From assembly GCA_001604275.1 (NCBI GenBank), contig LVBD01000035.1, forward strand, positions 59,442 to 123,441: 64,000 nt of DNA, given 5' to 3'. This DNA is from Spirochaetales bacterium Spiro_02 (GTDB lineage Bacteria; Spirochaetota; Spirochaetia; Sphaerochaetales; Sphaerochaetaceae). Numbering within the stretch: position 1 is the first letter of the stretch; every line of letters begins with the position of its first letter. The notes below the pieces were generated by a model. The model saw only the letters and a list, made by a program, of their open reading frames with translations, made no database searches and was not told the DNA's origin. Positions 59,835 to 64,000 of the stretch are shown here, piece by piece. A program made the translations under genes and the position numbers.

Positions 59835-62800
59835 ATGGGCGCACGAACCGACATACACCGCATACTCGTCATCGGCAGCGGGCCGATCATCATCGGGCAA
59901 GCCTGCGAATTCGACTATTCCGGAACACAGGCCGTCAAGGCGCTGAAGGAAGAAGGATACGAAGTACTGCTCGTCAACCCGAACCCGGCCACCGTCATGA
60001 CCACCCCGGGCATCGCCGACCGCATCTACCTCGAACCACTGAAAGTCGAATACATCGAACAAATATTCCAACGCGACAGGCCCGACGCCATCCTCTCCAC
60101 CATGGGAGGACAGACGGGGCTCAACCTCACCATGGAGCTTCATCAGAAAGGGTTGCTCGAGAAATACGGCGTGCAGGTCATCGGAGCGGGAATTACGTCG
60201 ATCGAACTCGCCGAAGACCGTGGCAGATTCAAGGAAGTGGTCCAGTCCCTCGGATTGGAAAGCGCCCGTTCGGCGGTAGCGCACACCGTCGAGGAAGCCC
60301 TCGCCTTCAAAGAGCAGATCGGTCTGCCGCTGATCATCCGCCCCAGTTTCACGCTCGGAGGGATGGGAGGAAGCATCGCCAATACGGACGATGAATTCAT
60401 CCCGCTGGTCGAGCATGCGCTCGAATCAAGTCCGGTCAATGAAATCCTCGTCGAGGAATCGCTGATCGGATGGAAGGAGTTCGAGATGGAAGTGATGCGG
60501 GACAAGCACGACAACGCCATCATCGTCTGCTCCATCGAGAATATCGATCCCATGGGGGTCCACACCGGCGACAGCATCACCATCGCCCCGATCCAGACCC
60601 TTGACGATCGCCAGTACCAGCGCATGCGGACAGCCTCGATCGACATTCTGCGGGCGGTGGGAGTGGACTGCGGGGGCAGCAACGTCCAGTTCGCTATGCA
60701 ACCGGACACCGACCGGATGGTCGTCATCGAAATGAACCCCCGTGTCTCCCGTTCCTCGGCTCTGGCGAGCAAGGCCACCGGCTTCCCCATCGCCCGCTGC
60801 TCGGCGAAGCTCGCCGTCGGCTACACGCTGGACGAAGTGCTCAACGAGATCACCGGGCAGTCGGTGTCCTGCTTCGAGCCGGCCCTCGACTACTGCGCCG
60901 TCAAAGTCCCTCGCTTCGAACTGGAGAAGTTCCCCCTGCCTTGCAGCGCCCTTGGAACCCAGATGCGCAGCGTCGGGGAAGCGCTGGCCATGGGACGTAC
61001 AGCCCTCGAGGCTCTGAACAAAGGCATCCGCGCCTCGGAACGGAAGTTCGAGGGGCTGACCGTCCTGGACGAACGCAACGGACATACACTCGAAGATGTC
61101 GACCGGCTCCTCCACAGCGCCCATCCGCTACGGCTGATGGCCGCTTACACGGTCCTCAAACAGCAAGGCGCCGCGAAACTCGACGAAGTATCACGCATCA
61201 CCGGTTTCGACCGCTGGTTCCTGTCGCTGCTCGTCGAACAGGCGGCGCTTGAACAAGAGCTGGAAGCAATCGGCAGCCGGCAGAGCACAGCAGCGGATAC
61301 TGGAATCGGAATCGAATCCCTTTCCGAATCGACAATCGACCTGCTCGAGCGAGCGAAACGCGCCGGCATCTCCGACATCTCCATCGCTGAGCTGACCGGT
61401 ACCACCGAACAGAGGATCGCTTCGATCCGCAAAGCCCATGGCATGATCCCCGCCACACATTTCGTCGACACCTGCGCCGGCGAGTTCGCCGCCCTCACCC
61501 CGTACTGCTACACCACCTACGGGGAGATCGACGAAGGCCGTCCGATGGGCGACAAGGCGGTGGTGATCCTCGCCAGCGGCCCGAACCGCATCGGGCAAGG
61601 GCTGGAATTCGACACCTGCTGCACACTCGCCTCGCTGGCATACCGAAAGCTCGGCCGCAAAACCATCATGGTCAACTCCAACCCCGAAACCGTCTCCACC
61701 GACTTCAATATCTCCGACCGTCTCTATGTCGAACCACTGACAGCGGAGCATGTACAGGGAATCCTGGATAAGGAAGGCACGAAGGACGTGGTGGTACAGC
61801 TCGGCGGACAAACCCCGCTGAACATGGCCTCAACACTCCGAGACGGCGGGGCGAACATCATCGGCACGTCGCTGGAAGGTATCGACGCCACCGAGGATCG
61901 AGGCCTGTTCGCCGCACTGGTACGCAAACTTGGCCTGAGGCAACCTGAGAACCGGATGGCCGGCACACGACAAGAAGTGCACGAATGCGCCCATCAAGTC
62001 GGCTTCCCCGTTCTGCTGCGCCCATCCTTCGTCCTCGGAGGCCGGAGCATGTTCATCGCCTACAACGACGAAGACCTGGAAGAATTCTTCGCTCGCGGCG
62101 CCACCGTCAGCCCCGAAGCCCCGGTACTCGTCGACCAGTTCCTCGAAGACGCCTTCGAATACGATCTGGATGCGGTCTCCGACGGCAAAAGCCTCTATAT
62201 CGGCGGCATCCTCCAGCACATCGAAGCCGCCGGCATCCATAGCGGCGACTCGGCGGCGGTATTCCCCCCGTACAAATCATCGCCCGCCATTCTCGATCAG
62301 ATGCGGCAAGCCGCCCTCTCCATAGCCCAAGCTCTCCCGGTCCGGGGGATGATGAATATCCAGTTCGCCGTCAAGGACGAGAGGCTCTACCTGATCGAGG
62401 TGAATCCGCGGGCGTCGCGCACCGTACCGTTCATCTCCAAGGCATCGGGGATCAACCTCATCGAAGCGGCAGTCAGGGTATGGGAAGGCCAGGACCTTGT
62501 CGCCCAGAAGCTGGTCAAGCAGGAAGGAGGGATCGGGGAAGGTCGATGCCTCACCGGCTGGGCGATCAAGGAGGCGGTGTTCTCCTTCGACCGGTTCGTC
62601 AACGTCGACCCGGCCCTCGGACCGGAGATGCGTTCGACAGGCGAGGTGATCGGCATGGCTCCGACATTCGGCGAGGCATACGCCAAAAGTCAGGCCAGCG
62701 CAGGAAACAAACTCCCGGACAAGGGTATCGTGGTCATTTCCGTGAACAAGAAGGATCGTCAGACCATCATTCCGATCGCTCGGCAATTGCAGAAGCTCGG

Positions 62801-63119
62801 TTTCCAGCTCGCGGCTACCCGCGGTACCGCTCGCGACCTGTTCGATGCCGGCATCCTCTGCGAGGTGATGATGAAAGTCCACGAAGGACATCCGAACATC
62901 GTCGACAACATCCGCAGTCACCGGGTGGCGCTGGTGATCAACACGCCGATGGGCTTCCACGCCCGAAGAAGCGACGACGACATCCGGACCGAGGCGATGC
63001 GGATGAAAGTACCCTACACCACCACGACCAGCGCAGCGGCCGCGGCGGTCCAGGCCATCGAATTCATCCAGCAGAACCAGTACACGGTCCGCGAACTGCC
63101 CGAACACCAGATGCGCTGA
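59835..63119 (+). CDS. carB: Carbamoyl-phosphate synthase large subunit
   Basis: A 1094-residue CarB. Two ATP-grasp halves are visible: ILVIGSGPIIIGQACEFDYSGTQ with GGMGGSIANTDDEF, and later VILASGPNRIGQGLEFDTCC with LRPSFVLGGRSMFIAYND. The C-terminal MGS-like regulatory domain starts near KGIVVISVNKKDRQTIIPIA. The start at 59835 follows GGAAGGAGAACGAA. It is 17 bp after carA. Together they form carbamoyl phosphate from bicarbonate, glutamine and two ATP. Confidence 0.97.
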   Translation: MGARTDIHRILVIGSGPIIIGQACEFDYSGTQAVKALKEEGYEVLLVNPNPATVMTTPGIADRIYLEPLKVEYIEQIFQRDRPDAILSTMGGQTGLNLTMELHQKGLLEKYGVQVIGAGITSIELAEDRGRFKEVVQSLGLESARSAVAHTVEEALAFKEQIGLPLIIRPSFTLGGMGGSIANTDDEFIPLVEHALESSPVNEILVEESLIGWKEFEMEVMRDKHDNAIIVCSIENIDPMGVHTGDSITIAPIQTLDDRQYQRMRTASIDILRAVGVDCGGSNVQFAMQPDTDRMVVIEMNPRVSRSSALASKATGFPIARCSAKLAVGYTLDEVLNEITGQSVSCFEPALDYCAVKVPRFELEKFPLPCSALGTQMRSVGEALAMGRTALEALNKGIRASERKFEGLTVLDERNGHTLEDVDRLLHSAHPLRLMAAYTVLKQQGAAKLDEVSRITGFDRWFLSLLVEQAALEQELEAIGSRQSTAADTGIGIESLSESTIDLLERAKRAGISDISIAELTGTTEQRIASIRKAHGMIPATHFVDTCAGEFAALTPYCYTTYGEIDEGRPMGDKAVVILASGPNRIGQGLEFDTCCTLASLAYRKLGRKTIMVNSNPETVSTDFNISDRLYVEPLTAEHVQGILDKEGTKDVVVQLGGQTPLNMASTLRDGGANIIGTSLEGIDATEDRGLFAALVRKLGLRQPENRMAGTRQEVHECAHQVGFPVLLRPSFVLGGRSMFIAYNDEDLEEFFARGATVSPEAPVLVDQFLEDAFEYDLDAVSDGKSLYIGGILQHIEAAGIHSGDSAAVFPPYKSSPAILDQMRQAALSIAQALPVRGMMNIQFAVKDERLYLIEVNPRASRTVPFISKASGINLIEAAVRVWEGQDLVAQKLVKQEGGIGEGRCLTGWAIKEAVFSFDRFVNVDPALGPEMRSTGEVIGMAPTFGEAYAKSQASAGNKLPDKGIVVISVNKKDRQTIIPIARQLQKLGFQLAATRGTARDLFDAGILCEVMMKVHEGHPNIVDNIRSHRVALVINTPMGFHARRSDDDIRTEAMRMKVPYTTTTSAAAAAVQAIEFIQQNQYTVRELPEHQMR

Positions 63120-63172
63120 TATTCGCAATATCATACAAGCCACGCGAGGTCGTTCCATGATATGGTGACGAC

Positions 63173-64000
63173 ATGAATACGGAATCACGGGATGTTGTCT
63201 ATGACGACGACCTAAAAATCGAGGCATATCATCTCCAAGGGATCGTCCAGCCGTTCCCCAACCATTTCCACGACTACTATGTCGTCGGATACATCGAAGC
63301 AGGAAACCGAAACCTTACCTGCGCAGGAAAGCAATATGTCCTGAAGCAGGGCGACATCACGCTGTTCAACCCTCGCGACGCTCATGCCTGTACGCAAGCT
63401 GATCAACAAGCGCTGGACTACCGGTGCCTCAACATCCCCGTCGAGACGGCACGGATGATCAGCAAGGACATCTTCGGATCTCCGGTCGATCTCAGATTCT
63501 CCAATTCCGTGGTCTCCGACGCCGACATGGCGTGTTCGCTGCGGGACGTCCATGCCATGATCATGCATCGCGCCCCGGCGTTCATCAAGGAAGAGGAGTT
63601 CCTGCTCTTCATGGAACAACTGATCGTCAGTTGCTGCGAGGGATCGCCGCCCAGCCACGGTTGCAGGACCGCACGTCTCATGGCCGCTTGCACCCACATG
63701 GAGACACACTATGACGAACAGATCACGCTTGACACCCTCGCCGACACAGCGCAAATGAGCAAGTACCATTTCATCCGGGAATTCTCAAAGGAATACGGGC
63801 TGACACCGTACCAATACCTGGAGACGATCAGGATCGGTCATGCGAAACAACTGCTGGAACACGGACTTCCGGCGCTGGACGCCGCCATGCGGACCGGCTT
63901 CGTCGACCAGAGCCATTTCTCGAAATTCTTCAAACGCTTGATCGGCCGTCAACCGTCTGGGAAAAAGTCACCTGAGAAAGTAGTGGTTTTCAGGGGTTTT
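63173..64000 (+). CDS. AraC-family transcriptional regulator (3' end outside window)
   Basis: An AraC-type regulator, 276 residues visible. The N-terminal cupin sensor (residues about 15-110) has NHFHDYYVVGYIEAGNRNLTCAG and LKQGDITLFNPRDAHAC. The two C-terminal helix-turn-helix motifs are ITLDTLADTAQMSKYHFIREFSKEYG and ALDAAMRTGFVDQSHFSKFFKRLIGRQPS. The frame is still open at the window edge, but the family would end here. A TATGGT lies 6 bases before the ATG, so this may be another leaderless gene. The ligand and targets are unknown. Confidence 0.88.
   Translation, partial: MNTESRDVVYDDDLKIEAYHLQGIVQPFPNHFHDYYVVGYIEAGNRNLTCAGKQYVLKQGDITLFNPRDAHACTQADQQALDYRCLNIPVETARMISKDIFGSPVDLRFSNSVVSDADMACSLRDVHAMIMHRAPAFIKEEEFLLFMEQLIVSCCEGSPPSHGCRTARLMAACTHMETHYDEQITLDTLADTAQMSKYHFIREFSKEYGLTPYQYLETIRIGHAKQLLEHGLPALDAAMRTGFVDQSHFSKFFKRLIGRQPSGKKSPEKVVVFRGF

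Noticed and set aside
63971..64000. Terminator hairpin (CCTGAGAAA/TTTTCAGG) at the end of the AraC gene
   Set aside because: It lies inside the still-open reading frame and the window ends before the stop codon, so its role cannot be judged.

Overview
This is a 64 kb stretch of a moderately high-GC bacterial chromosome. The best fit is a free-living spirochaete of the Sphaerochaeta type. This is inferred from the substrate-binding protein signal peptide ending in AAGAAE, the DUF4954 beta-helix protein, the small membrane protein next to lspA and the sugar-ABC/ROK layout. No rRNA gene or other phylogenetic marker was compared.

Layout. (1) 1-4.5 kb: a selenium-use cluster (selD, a DUF3343 protein, a short YedF/TusA protein and a YedE-type permease on the minus strand; a class V aminotransferase and an XdhC-family protein on the plus strand). 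(2) 4.9-13.9 kb: an ammonia-assimilation operon with an archaeal-type glutamate synthase split over five polypeptides, glutamine synthetase and an ANTAR-domain antiterminator, followed by pyrG. Its 5' leader carries two hexaloop hairpins that exclude a terminator, as expected for an ANTAR target. (3) 14.1-17.9 kb: tRNA-Ala, then an MgtA-type Mg2+ ATPase behind a leader of about 500 nt that holds two short Asp-rich reading frames and a terminator. (4) 18.3-28.1 kb: an intramembrane protease, a D-2-hydroxyacid dehydrogenase, a ROK regulator/sugar ABC transporter/GH20 hexosaminidase operon, and a divergent PutP symporter with three copies of a candidate ROK operator between them. (5) 28.3-40.4 kb: housekeeping and metabolic genes, several with promoters placed so that the mRNA should start at the start codon. 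(6) 40.4-43.1 kb: a pyroglutamate module (gamma-glutamylcyclotransferase, Pcp, DUF979, DUF969). (7) 43.2-46.6 kb: a decayed accessory patch (GyrI fragment, Fic pseudogene, AAA ATPase fragment). (8) 46.6-51.5 kb: BASS and MATE transporters, a C_GCAxxG protein, and an rsmI-spoU operon. (9) 51.6-58.4 kb: a phage-shock-type envelope stress region with two PspA operons, each with a sigma-54 promoter and the same 17-bp dyad, and a PspF-like activator between them. (10) 58.4-64 kb: carAB and the start of an AraC-type regulator.

Glutamine chemistry recurs: glutamate synthase and glutamine synthetase make glutamine and glutamate, PyrG and CarA consume glutamine, and the pyroglutamate module recovers glutamate equivalents. 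The strongest regulatory stories readable from the DNA are the ANTAR leader of the gltB operon, the MgtA leader peptides, the PspF/sigma-54 pair, the repeated leaderless promoter architecture, and an 11-bp direct-repeat element that sits at or next to stop codons in five places.
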